Positions 1 through 12,000 of a stretch of 64,000 nucleotides of DNA are shown piece by piece (positions within the stretch are counted from its first letter, which is position 1; each line of letters opens with the position of its first letter). Origin of the DNA: Cafeteria roenbergensis (lineage: Eukaryota > Sar > Bigyra > Bicosoecida > Cafeteriaceae); assembly GCA_008330645.1 (NCBI GenBank), contig VLTN01000041.1, positions 62,001-126,000 on the forward strand, given 5' to 3'. Under the pieces are notes generated by a model. It had not been told where the DNA came from, made no database searches, and was given only the letters and a program-made list of their open reading frames with translations. The translations under genes were made by a program, and so were the position numbers.

Positions 1-524
1 GCTCCAACAACTCCCAAAGCTGCGCGAACCGAAACAACCATTGGCCAAGCGGCGGGGTCAGCCAGCGGGCGCAAGGTATCACCGCCCGCGAACGCCACCC
101 GGGGGGTCGGCGCCCCAATTCGCCGCCAAGCCCCACCCGGGGAGCTCCTTGAGCCCTCCCAGCGGGCACAACGCGCCTGGCTCGCGTTCCCGTGGCTCAA
201 CGACGCGTTGGCTGCGGCTTTTTTCCGCCAACATCAACGCACCTTCCGAGGACGCCTGCATCAGGCTCTTGATTGTGTCCAGGGGGAACACGATGGCTGT
301 TCCGAGAACCCCAGAGAACGCCCCGTTGGCAACCTTGAGCGCCACGGGGAGCTGCGGGAGGGGTTCAAAGCGCCGAGTTGAGACAAGCGATGGTCGAGTC
401 GGCGTGCCACGGGACTGCAACAAAAGGCAGCGAGGCGAAATGCGAGCCCGCGGGCCCACTCCAGTCACAGCGAACTCACATCCACGCGGCGCGCGGGGGC
501 GGCGGGGCCCTGGGCGGATGCCAT
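1..524 (-). CDS. Mitochondrial carrier (SLC25 family), 5' part, cut by window edge
   Basis: Solute carrier of the inner mitochondrial membrane. Exon 1 (524-480) encodes MASAQGPAAPARRVD. Exon 2 (351-243) encodes LPVALKVANGAFSGVLG followed by FPLDTIKSLMQ, the PxDxxK signature that ends the first transmembrane helix of SLC25 proteins. Donors are GTGAGT after 480 and GTGCGT after 243; acceptors end CCCGCAG before 351 and CGCGCAG before 19. Exon 3 begins at 19 and runs off the left edge, so five of the six expected helices are missing and the substrate cannot be assigned. The glycine-rich first helix recalls glutamate-type carriers, but that is a guess. The phases (0, then 1) agree across both introns. 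Family assignment is good; the exact exon 3 start is less certain because only 19 bases are visible. Confidence 0.72.
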
Positions 525-1194
525 GGGAACTGTTCTGGGCTGTGCTCTTTGCGCGGTCCAGCGCGAAGGGCTCTGCCCGAACACCCACGTCATCCGCCAG
601 CAGGCGCGCGTTTCCATGTCAGATGGCCGCCGGAATCGGTTCTGCATGGCCTCCCCGTCGCCACTGCGACCCCGTGGTGGGTTGCCGGTGGCCGTCCCGA
701 TCTCGCGGCCGCGCGGCCACAGGCATCGTGGTCTCGGGAGTCAAATTTTGGCACCGCGGCGCAGCGCAAGCGCCGGACGCATCTGTTCGCGAATCGCACT
801 CAGCCGGCTCGGCGCGCTGCTGGGAGCGGCAGCCCCGCCGCAACGGCACCCCTGGCGCAGTATGGGCGCGCTTGTACGCGATTCCCCGCCCCCCGGCTTG
901 CCGTGGCGCTCGGGGAGCGCGCCCGGCGCGCTGCTTCCGTTTCCGTGTCGCGCCGCGACGGAGACAGCAGCACAGCTGAATCAATTTCGGCGCCAGGCTG
1001 GGCACGGCGTGAGGCGGCCCACGCTCGCGGTCTTCAGCCAGCATGGCCCTTTGCCAAACCAGGAGTGCCGCGTGTGGCAAGCGAGGGAGCGAGCGCCGAG
1101 CAGCGCAGCGCAGCGCCGCGCGGCTGCTGCTGGAACCGCTCCAGTCCGCGAAGGGCCCACAATCGCAATCACTCGCGCACGCACGTGCGCTCGC
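525..1194. other. Intergenic, no gene seen
   Basis: This 670 bp lies between the carrier start and the RCC1L stop, both on the minus strand, so it should hold the carrier promoter and the RCC1L 3' end. Open frames here are arginine- and proline-rich on several frames at once, with no recognisable domain, and look like GC-driven noise. I see no RNA gene or repeat. Confidence 0.6.
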
Positions 1195-2893
1195 TCACGC
1201 GCGGGAGTCTGCAACGAGGGCCAGCGAGTGGTCGCTGCCTGCTGCCACAGTCGTCACGGAGCGGCTGCCGCCGAGCGCGCTGCGGCTGAGCGACTCCACC
1301 CTCACGGGCTCCAGCCTGTACGCCGCGACTGACTCCGTGGTGTCCCCGCGCCCGAGCTGCCCGTTGCGCCCGCGCCCCACAGCCAGAACCTCGCCGCTCG
1401 CAAGCAGGAGGAGGGTGTGGTTGCCGCCGGCAGCGCCCCCCACCACGCGCTCGCCCTCCAGCATCGTCGTTTCAATCCGTCGGGGGATGCCGACGTCTGA
1501 CCGGTCGCCGGTCGCCAGCTGGCCGCTGCTGTTGCCGCCCCACGCCATGGCGCCGCCGTCCTCGAGGATTGCCACGCTGTGCTGGTCGCCAGCGAGCACT
1601 CTGACGACGCGCGGCGCGCCCTCGTCTGGGCCGCCCAGCCCCCTCACCTGCACGGGCTCCAGGTGGCGGAGGGCCGCCTGCCCGGTGCCACACTGCCCGC
1701 TGTCGTCCGCCCCCATCGCGAGAACTGCGCCGTTGCTCAGCAGCACCAGAGTGTGGTCCCTTCCGCATGAGGCCTGCACGACCGTCGCGCCGGCCGCGGT
1801 GGCTGCGGCGAGGGCAGAACCCCCAACGCGCGTCGGAACCGCCACGTCGGCCGTGGAGCCGAGCCCCGGCGCCCCGTCGTGCCCCGCCCCCCACGCGAAC
1901 AGGGCGCCGGAGGCGTCCCACGCGACCGAGTGTGCGCGGCCGGCAGACACGCCGGCAAGCTTCGCCGCCTCGGGCCCGCCCAGCCCAGCCACCACGGCCG
2001 GCACGCCGCCCTCCTTGGCCCCGCACGGCCGTCCCAGGCGACCCTGGCGCGGCTTGCCGAAACTCCACACTCGGTTGTCGGCCGTCAGCACCAGCGTGTG
2101 GGCCTCCCCGCAGGCAGCGGCCACGGCGTCGCCCTGCGAGCAGAAGGGCCAAGGTCAGACCACGGACGGGGGGGAGGGGGGGGGGGAAGCACGGGCTCGC
2201 GCTCCTACACTTCAGCATGCGCGACGAATTCCGCGCCGACGGGGGGCCGGGTCGCGAATAATCCCACGCACAGCGCCCGCCCTCCGGCGCACCGCAGGGA
2301 AGAGCAACGGGCGCGCCTTGGCTCCGGCAGCCGCACCTTGATGCCTGCAACGGCCTTGGGCACGTCCTGGTTCACTGCGTCGAGCCCGCTGCCGTGGCCG
2401 AGGCGGCCGTCTCTGCCGCAGCCGAACGTGTACACCTTGCCGTCGGCTCCGACCGCTGCGGACGACTTTGCCGCCGGCCCCGACACGAGCATCGTGACCT
2501 TTGCCTTGGAGAGCAGCGCCACCTTCTTGGGGACGACGTGGTCAACCTCGCCGGGGTGTCCAAGCTGGCCGAGCTGGCCATAGCCCCTGCGACAGTTCGG
2601 GCGGGATCTGGCGGCAGTCAGAACAAACCCCGGTCGGCGCATGGACGCGCGCAGGCCACGACGCGACCAAGGTGGGGCACAGCACCGAGCGCCGCGCCAG
2701 CAGCGGCTGTGCCAGCCGAAGCGCTGACATGCAGGGGCCGCAACCGGAATTCCCCGCAATTCTGACGCCGCGCTCACCAGCTGTAGGCCTCGGCTCCCTC
2801 GCCGGGCGCTGCGGCAGCGGTGCAGACAGCCGCCACACTGCCGCCGATGCAGGCCACGGTCTCGATGCCCCTAGTCGCGGCTCTGCGCCACAT
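1195..2893 (-). CDS. RCC1L: RCC1-repeat protein, mitochondrial RCC1L type
   Basis: Seven-bladed RCC1 propeller protein of about 434 residues in three exons: 2893-2778, 2586-2337 and 2133-1195. The first exon encodes MWRRAATRGIETVACIGGS and a small hydrophobic Ala/Cys stretch, which looks like a mitochondrial presequence or membrane anchor. It joins in phase 2 to give the first blade, YSWGYGQLGQLGHPGEVD. Later blades carry the usual signatures: VYTFGCGRDGRLGHG, CGEAHTLVL, VWSFGKPRQGRLG, CGRDHTLVLLSNG, AGDQHSVAILEDG, MAWGGNSSGQL, GSDHSLALVAD. Donors are GTGAGC and GTGCGG; acceptors end GTCGCAG and CTCGCAG. In animals RCC1L assists mitochondrial ribosome assembly; that role is transferred by resemblance of architecture (short targeting segment plus propeller only). 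A plain RCC1-family protein of other location remains possible. The intron at 2134-2336 contains a long G run near 2167. Confidence 0.78.
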
Positions 2894-3094
2894 TCTCCTG
2901 CTGCTGCGCTATGGATCGTGTGTTGCGAACGCGTGGCCAACGCTCGCTGCAGAGCCGGCCAAGGCGGATTCGCTGCCAGGGTCGGGGCGGAAGCAAGCCT
3001 CGCGCTCGCTTGCACGCATCCACACTTCGGGTCCGCATGCCGTCACACAGGCGCCGCGCTGAATCGCGCGTGTTCAATCCAAAAGCCGCCTCGA

Positions 3095-6000
3095 TCACAG
3101 CCTCAGACTGGCAATGGAGGACGACCGCGCGCCCATGGCCGCCCGTCCGGCTAGGTCGCCGGCCCCTGAGGCCGGATCGGCACCGACCGCCGCCCTGGCC
3201 GCCGCAGCCGCCGCCCCGCCCGAGCTCAACTCCTTGGCCAGGTCGGACCGGATGGCTGCGCACCCCGCCTGCCCGAGTTTCACCCATTCCTCCGCCCTGA
3301 GCGCCACCACGCCGCCCCACTGCGCGCCGCACTCCGCTGGTGCGGTCAGCGACGCCTCCCTTGCGCGCGAGTAGGCTAGGTTCGCCACTGCAGCGGCAGT
3401 CCGCGCGCGGGACGCAACGGCGTCCGACGAGCTTTCTGCCTGCCGCCGCCCTTTCTGGGGCGACCTGTCCGCTGCGCTGCGGCCGTGGGCCGGCACCTCG
3501 TCTCGCCGCGCCTCGAGGGCCTTGTTTACCTCCGACTCAGCGGCCTGCGCCGCCTCCATGGCCGCTGCCGCAGCCTCCGATGCCGCGAGGTGGTGCGCAG
3601 CGTGCACGGCCGCAGCCTGGATGCCCGCGCCCGAAGTGTCCGGGTCACCGAGGCCCCCCGCTGGGATCCACCCGGCCGAAAACATCGCGACCAGGTTGTT
3701 CGTCCCGCCCACGGCCAGAACGGGGTCGTGCGGGTGGTACTCGAGCGCGGTCACGGGCGCGATGCGCTGGCCCAAGAAGCCTGCAAGGTGCTTGAGCGTT
3801 TGCCTAGGGGCGCCCGCGCCGCTGGCGTGCGGGTGCCCGGGGGGGAGTGCAGATGTGTCGGCATCGCCCCCGCCCCTGCGGGAGTGAGAGCCCTCCGCGC
3901 CGCCTGGGCCAAAGACGAGGACCTTCTGGTCCTGCGTGCCGACGGCGACCGAGCGCGTCCAGTCGTGCACCGCCATGGCAGTGAGGGGCGTGGTGAAGGC
4001 CTGGACGCTGCGCACCGGCACGGTGCGCCGCAGGTCCCACCACGCCACCTCGCCAGAGAGCCCGCCAGACACGGCCTCGAACCAGGCCCCGCCCTTGGGC
4101 TGCGCCACGCGGACAACCCACCGCTGGTGCGCCGAAGTGACGCCCCTGCGCCACTTGGCCGAGCTCTCGCTCCCCAGCAGGCCGGCCGTGCCCTCGCTGG
4201 TGCCCAGCCGGAGCACGGTAGCCACGCCGCCGGGCGCAGAGCCAGCAGTCCAGGCAGCCCCGCTGCCGGGTGCCGCGCCCGACGAGGACCACACGGCACG
4301 CAGAGCGGCTTGACCCATGGGCGACGCCAGGCCACGCCAGCCCAGTCCGAAGGCGGCGGCTGCCCCAAAGCGCGATCCAGCCGCAGCCTGCGAGAGCCAC
4401 GGCGACATGGACGCAGCTGCGTCGGCGGACGAGGCGGGAGCCAGCGAGCGGAGCAAGGAATGGGCGGCGGACGCGTCCCACGCGCTCCCCACTGCGGACG
4501 AGGCCATGGCCGCGGGGACGCGGTGGTCGATCAGGCTGATGGCGCCGTTGGCGTGCCCGAGCATGGCCACGCCGTTGCCCGGCCAGGCCGAGGCCATGGT
4601 GGTCACCATGCCGCCTGACGCAGTCTGCGCGGTTGCCACGCACTGCGAGCGCGTCACATCCCACACCCGGACGAGAGGGGCGTTGCCCGCCGCCAGCATG
4701 AGGCCCGACCACGGCTGCCACCCCAGCACCAGCCCGGGCCCGCCGACGCCGTCCACGGCCTCGGGGAGCGCGCGGAAGCTCGAAACCATCGAGGGCCCCC
4801 GCCACTGCAGCGCGGCACTGGAGGTGCCGGGCCACCCAGCGTCCCAGCCTCCGCCGAGCATGTTCCCTTCGCCAGCTGCCGAGGCGTCAAGGTCGCTCAG
4901 GGACATGGTGCGGGCGCCCTGCCGGCCGCCAGCCGTGCCGGGAATGGGCCCGCCGGGAGCGCCGGCGCTGATGCCGCTCGTGGCTGCAGCCGCGGCAGCA
5001 GCGGAAGCCCACATCGGGCTGTCTCCGCCCACCCGCACCCGGGCCGACCACCGCGCTCTCCGCTCGCAGCCGGATGCCACGGACCCCGCGCACGCAGCGC
5101 CGCAGAAGGGGTCTGGACCCGCGCGCTCCTCGTCGGCGTCAGTCTCCGCGTCACTGCCGCTGGCTGCGCCGTCGCCCCCCGCGGCCCAGCTCTGCGACCG
5201 CGCCTGCATCCCCGACCGGACCGCCGACCACTCCCCGCCCGCGTCGGCAGGCGTGGTGCCAGCGAGAAGGCGCACCCACCCGTCAGACGAGCCCAGCCCG
5301 AGCAGGCAACGCGAGCCGCCGCTCGTGCCGGACGCCGCGGTGGCCTCGTTCAGGAACTCGATGGCAGTCAGGCGGCCCTGCTGCGAGTGCGGGCGCTGCG
5401 ACTTTGACGCGCTTCGGCCCCCAGCGGAGCCCGACCGCCCTTGATGCTGCTGCGCCTCGCCGCCGCCGCCACCAACACCACTGCCGACGCCTCCGCCGCC
5501 GCCGACGCCGCCACGTGACGCCCTGTCCAGCCCTCCAGCACCGCCACCACCGCCACTGCTGCCGCCACCGCCACCCCGGAAAGAGCCACTCCCAGCCCCA
5601 AACGCGGCTCCACCGCGCCGGCCGGCTCCTCCTGTCGGGTCCGCCCAGCCCCCGGCGGCAAAGCCACGCGGACCCGTCGGAGGGCGCTCCCAGCGATCTT
5701 CCCGCGGATCCCACGCAGGTTTTCCCGCTCCCCAGGCGGTTGCGGAGGCGGGCTGGATCTGGAGCGAGGGCTGCCCGCGCTCTGAGTCCCAGAGGGTGAG
5801 GTTGCCGCCGGCGTCAAGCACAAAGGCCTGGGCCGGAGCCCAGGGGTGGAAGCGGATCGCAGTGACGCCTGACGTGCGGATGTCGAGCACCGTCGCCTGG
5901 CGAAGCTTGCGGAGGCCGCGAACGGCGCGGCGGGTGGTTGCCTCCTCCAGCCCGCCCACTGCCTCCCTTGGGAGGCGCCCCAGCCCCTCGACGGCAGCGG

Positions 6001-9000
6001 CAGCGAGCGCGCAAGCGGAGGCGAGGGACTCGGATTCCTCCTTGTCCGAGGGCGGGGACCCAGTGCTGAGCACGCTAGGCTGCGCTGGGGCGCGGGCGGC
6101 GGCGGGTGCTGGCAGCGGCGCGGGCACCGTGCCGGGCACTGCGGGGCTGCCGTCGGGGCCGGTCACGAACCGGTCCGTGGCGCGGGGCGCCCGCCCAGGA
6201 GTGGAGCCGCTCCCGTCTGTCTCGCTGATCGCCGGCAAGGGCGTGCCTGGGCTCTGCATGGGCCCAAGGCCGGGCGACACGGAGGCGGCCTGGCCGAACC
6301 GCGGCGGGCGGAACGCACCGGCGATGGGCACGGCCTGCGTGGGGCCGCTGGCCGCGAGGGCCGAGCGGCGGGCGGCCGCTGCCGCCACGCCGGACATGCT
6401 GTGGGTCGAGGCTGAGCGGGTCACTGCGGGCAGGCCGGCCGCCGCCGCGGGGCTCCTGGGCTGCACGAGCAGCCGCATGCCGAAGACGGGGGCAACGCCG
6501 CCCCGCTGCAGCGCCGTTGCGAACGCACGCGTCATAAGCGCCCAGGCAGTGCCGTCCCCCTCCATGCTCTTGGCCAGGCTGGCAGCGGCGGGCGCCGTGG
6601 ACGACCCGGCCTGGAGCAGGGCGGGGCCCACTGGCGTGCCCGCCGCCGCTCGGATGATGGCAGAGCCATCGATCAGCCTGGACTGCTCGGCCAGGCAGAA
6701 CAAGGCCCATGCCGCGCCGAGCGCGGGGGCGGAGTGAAGCGGGGAGCCGCGGGCCGGACTGAAGATGAGAGGCGACCGGCCGCTGCCCACGAGCAAGCTG
6801 AGCAGGCGGGCCAGCGCGCTGCGGCTCTGCGCCGCGATGGCGAACATGGGGTCCGGCTGCCCGCCCGCGGACGCCGACCAGGGGGACGCCAGCCACTCGG
6901 GGCTCTCCACGCCGGCCCGGGCGCCGTGCGTCGGCGCGGAAGCGGCGCGGGCGAGGGAGCCGCCGACGGTTCGGAACGAGCCCGACGACCACTCGGCCGA
7001 AGGAGTGCCGCCAGCCTGGGCCCCGGCCCCGGACCCCACAGCTCCTGCGGCGGCGGCAGCGGCAGCGGCGGCGGCGGCGGATCCAGCGGTGGCCGTGGAG
7101 CCGGCCGCCGGTGCGGCCTCCGCCAGGTCGTCCTCGTCGTACTCGCCAGCAGCGAGGCGCCAAGCGTCGTCCTCGGTCAGCGGCGCGCCGGGCCCCGCGG
7201 GAGAGTGGAGCTGCCCCTGACGCCACACTGACGACGAGGCAGCGAGCAGCTCGCCGGCAGACGAGACCCCCTGCACTGCCGCGACGGTCACCCCCCGCAG
7301 CGCAGCGGCCCTCAAGCGGCGGTTGGCGACTTGCACGAACCACTGCGAAAACACTCGGGTGGCGCCCGCGCTGTCGCTGCCCCAGTGCCACCTCATAGCC
7401 GCGACGGCGTTGGCAGCCGCCGAGTCGCTCGCCCTCGCTGCTTCAGAGGAGGCCAGGTCGCCCGCCCGGCTGACCGCCGGAGCCGCGGGGACGTGAGCGG
7501 CGTCAGCGCCAGCGGCGCCCGCCGCAGCCGCGTCCGTGGCCGCCGTGCGCCTGCCAGCCGCGGGATCAGCCGAGTTGGCGCTGCCTGTCGCGCTGGTGGC
7601 AGAGCCCGTGCGGCCCCGCTGGCCAGCGATGCCGACTGGCAGCGCCCTCGGAACCGCGATGCCGACGGCAGGGCCGAGCGGCGAACGCGCCCATGCCCCC
7701 AGATCCGTCGGGTCCTCCACGCAGCCGACGGCCCCCAGCAGCGCGCTGGAGTTTCCGCCCATGAGACACGCGATGGAGCAGGGGGCGGGAGGAACGCTCG
7801 ACGCCGCGCTGATGGCCCCGTCGCTGTCCCTGCGCATGCCCGCAGCTGCCCGGGACGACACGCCGCGGCGCCGCTGAGCCGCTTGCGCGTCCGCGCCGCC
7901 GACGCCGCTCCCACCGCCGCCGCCACCGCCGCCGCCGCCCCCGCCGTCAGCGCTGAGGCGGCGCGTGCGCCCCGCCCCGCCGCTCTGGGAGGGAAAGTTT
8001 GCCAGGGGCGGCGGCGGCCTGGCCGTGAGCACGCCGTCCGCCAGCCACAAGCGGTGCCCGATGCCCCGCGTGCCGCCGAGCCCCAGCGGGTGGGCCTCGC
8101 CCCGGAAGGGGGCCTTGGCGCGGAGCGCCGCCAGCCGCGGGAGCTGGGCGGCCGCCCGGCCAGCCGGCGCAGCGGCAGCCGCTGCGGCGACTGCGCCTGC
8201 GAGCGCTGCGTGGGACACTGGTGGCAGAGCCAACAGGCCGCCCGGTGCGGGTGGGCCCATCGGGGTCGTGTGCAGGGCGGTGAGCGCGACGCAGAGCCGC
8301 TGCACGCCTGAGTCCAGAAGGCTCTTGGCCGCCCGGCTGCGACTGGCGCTGGCGGGGCTGCCGGGGCCTGGGGACGCGCCGGACGGCCGGCCTGTCACTC
8401 GGGCTCGCTGCATTGCCCTGCTCCCGGCTCGCCTGCGGGGGCCGGGGAGGCCGCCCTCCATCTGCTCGAGGAAGGCTGCTTCCGCTGCCAGCGCCGCCGA
8501 CGCGGCGTCCCCTCCCGCGCCGCTCCCGCTGCCCGGCGACAACATCAGCGCCTTGGCGGCCCGGGAGCCGGCGCCCTCGCGCGCTGGCGAGGCCGCCATT
8601 GAGGGTGCGGGGGGCGGAGACATGACGGCGCGCTCGGCGAGGAGCAGCGCCTCCGCCCTGCTGACGAGGGCGCGCCTCCCCTGCGTCTCGCGAGCGCGGC
8701 GAGGGCGGCGTCGCTCCCTCCACGCCGTCTCGGAGGCCTCAAGCACCCAGCAGCGCGCCACGGGCTGCGCGAGGCCCGCAGCGGCCACGGCGAGCAGCAC
8801 GGCAGCGGACCTGTGCTCGGCCTCCAGGGCCGCCGCCTCCACCACAAGCGCCGCGTCGGAGACGCCGGCCTTGCCGCGCCGGGCGAGGCGGCGAACGACG
8901 TCGCTTGCGACGCCGCGCGACGCAGGCACGGCCTCTGGCTTGGCCGCCCCGGCCGCCTCCGCGCCAACCCAACGCCTCGCCAAGCCGAGCGCCGCAGACG

Positions 9001-12000
9001 CCCGGCCCTGCCCGCACGCGTCCTCCTGGCCGCGGTGCACTGCCGCGGCACCAGCGCCCAGCAGTGCTGCGCCGCTGTCCGGACCAGCCCCGGGCGCGGC
9101 GGAGGTGGCCCCGCCTCCGCTGCCGGAGAAGGAGGCCGCCATTGCCGCGGCGTCGCTCAGCGCAGTCGGCGGGGAAGCCAGCAGCCTGCCCCGGATTCGC
9201 GAAGTCGACCAGATGCAGAGCTCCGTTTGGGCAGGAGCCGGCGTGATTGAGGCCGGCCAGCGGAGCGTGGCAGCGGCGCTCGCGTGCGCCGCTGCATAGA
9301 GGAGCTGGAGGCGCTGGCGGGCGCGGCGGGTGGCGGCCGACGGGTCTCCCGTCCAGTCGCCGGTCACGCTGCCACCGTGCGGCCCGGAGTGCTGGCTGTC
9401 GGAGGCGCCGGAGGGTGAATCGGGCCGCAGGCGCGAGTGGAGCGGCGTGGACGAGGCGTCGGGCGTGGAGATGTCGCTGCCTGACGCCCACCCGGGGCCG
9501 CACGCCGCGGCTGCGCGGGCCGGGCTTGTGGCAGCGAGGCCGGCCAGCGTGACGGTGGCCTCGTCGGCGCGGGCCGCCACGGCAGCTGCACCGCGGGCAA
9601 GGTCGCCGAGGAAGCGGAGCAGGCCAGACGCGACGGACCTGACGGCGGGGTCCATGTCCGCGGCGAGGTGCAGGAGGGCCCGCGACGCCGCCACGATGGG
9701 GAGAGCGGCGTCCACTCTGTTCCCCATGCAGGCAGCGAGGCGGGCCACGCCCGCGCTCACGCCGGAGGCGGTCGAGGGCAGAGAGGGCGCCCCCGCGGAG
9801 GAGCCAGCCGCGCGGCTCCGCCCCGACACGGACCGCGCGCTTCGAGAGGCGTGGGCGGGGTGGGAGCGCCCGTCAGCGCCGCCAGAGGGCGGCAGCCGCC
9901 CGCTGGGGGTCGAGGGGCCCAGGCTCGGCGAGGATGAGGAGCTCGCCTTCTTGGCCGCCTGGGGCCCCGCCGCGGCCGGAGCAGCGGCGCCTCCCGGCCC
10001 CGCCCCTGCGCGCGGCCTGCTCGCGCCATGGGCGACGGCGGGCGTGACGGGGTGCTCCAGGCCCATGATGAGGCCGAACAGGGCGCCGAGCAGGACGCCC
10101 GCAGCGTTGGAGGGCGGGGCGGCCTCCGCCGTGCGGCCGCTGCGCGAGTGAGCGAGACGCACGCGGAACGAGGGCATGGCGGGGAGGAGGGTGCTGCAGC
10201 CCACCACTGCCGCCCCGTGGCGGCCCGTGTGGACGCCGGGTGCAGCCGTTGTCGCCTGCACGGGGCGGCCTGACGCAGCCCCGAGGAACGCCACGAATCC
10301 GCGCTCGGTGCCCTTGCGCCCCGAGGCCGCGGCTCGGCGCGCGGCCTCCTCCACGGAGAGGTCGGAGAGCGTCGTTCCAGTCGCGTGGGCAACGTCGAGG
10401 AGCAGCGCCGCTGCCATAGCAACAGCAATGGGGGGCACTCTGGGCGTTGCCGGCGCTCCGTCGGGGGAGGAGGACCACGGCTGGCAGCCGGCGCTCGACG
10501 GCGACGCCTCGGGCTGGGCGTGCCCCGCACCCTGGCCTGGCGGCGACCCCATCCCCGGGGCGCCAGGCGCGGGGGACGTGGCCGCGCTCCTGTGGCCGGG
10601 CGACGCGCGAGCCTGCGCCGCCATGGAAACCGCCCCCGGTCGCGCCGCGGCCACGGCCCTCGCGGAGCGGCGCTCCTGCAGCGTGGCGGCGAAGAGCGGC
10701 GCTAGGGCGCGGGGCAAGGCAACGGGGACGTCGGCCGTCGCCATGGTGGTGATGGCCCTCGCGGCGTGCAGGCGGACCAGCGGGTCCATGTCCGTGGCAG
10801 CCACCACCGGTCCCGTGAGGCCGGCCAGAATGGAGCCGAGGCAGCCGGACAAGTCGACAGCCGCCTCGCTGGAGGGCTCCTCGGCGGGCAGGCCTCGGGA
10901 GGAGGCCCGCTTGTCGCGGGACCTGGCCTTGCGGGCACGGCGGGACTCGTCCTCCGACGCGCCGATGAGGAACACGTGAGTGGGCGGCGGCTGCGGGGCC
11001 GACGATGACCCGTGCGACCCCTGGCGGGCCGACGCGCGCGGGCTGGCGCTGGGCCCGGACGCGGTGGCCGCGGAGCGCGAGCGGCCCAGCGAGCGGGAGG
11101 AGGAGCTGGCGTGCAGGTGGCGCGCGGGCGACGGCGGCTGCGGGGTTGCCGCCGCAGAGGCCGGGCCAGAGGCCGAGCCCTTTGGGGCAGACGAGGAGCC
11201 CGGCGCCTCGAGGTGACCCTCGGCGGACTGGGACGACGGCGGGGACGGCTCCGGCGTGGACGTGCCGCCTGCCTCAGTGGCTGGCGACGCCGCCGACATC
11301 CTCGCGGGCAGCGGGGCCGGCGACGCCCGACCGCTGCCGCTTGCGTCTGCGAGAAATAGGGGGCTCGGGTGCGTGCCCGCCTCCTCCCGGAGAATCGCCG
11401 CGTGCCGGCTGGCCGCCCCGAACCCGCCGCCGGCTGCGCTGCCCGGGCCGGTGGAGCGGCGGCCCGCCGACCCATCGGCCTTGCTCGCGCGCAGGAAGCT
11501 GGCAGCCGACGCCACCGACGGGGGGGACCGCGCCGACGTCAGGAAGCCGACGGCGCCTTGGCCGGAGCTTGCGATGGGCGTGACAAGCCCAGCGGCAGGC
11601 ACGAAGTTAGGGTCCCTGTCGTCCCCCACAGGGCGCAGCCACGGCTGCTCCAGCACCCACGAGGGCGTCTCGGCAGTGGGGGTGCCGGAGAGCAGCCCCG
11701 GCCCGGCGTCGCCGACCGTCGACAGCTGCAGGTTGGGGGGCTTGCCCCGCAGGCGCTTGGGTCGTGCGGGTGTCTGCTCCTGGTCGCGGCCGGCGGGCTG
11801 CCCAGCGGCAGCCGCCTCGCGGCCGGGGGCCCACCCCGGCAGCGCGTGGGAAGACTGCGGGGCGAAAACGGAGATGACCGGCTCGGGCGCAGCGTCGATG
11901 GCGGCTACGGCCCTGCCGGCCACCGCCATGATGAGGGACACTCTGGAAACGGAGCAGCCGTCTCCAAAGGCCTTGGACCACAGCGAGGCGCGCGTGTCCC

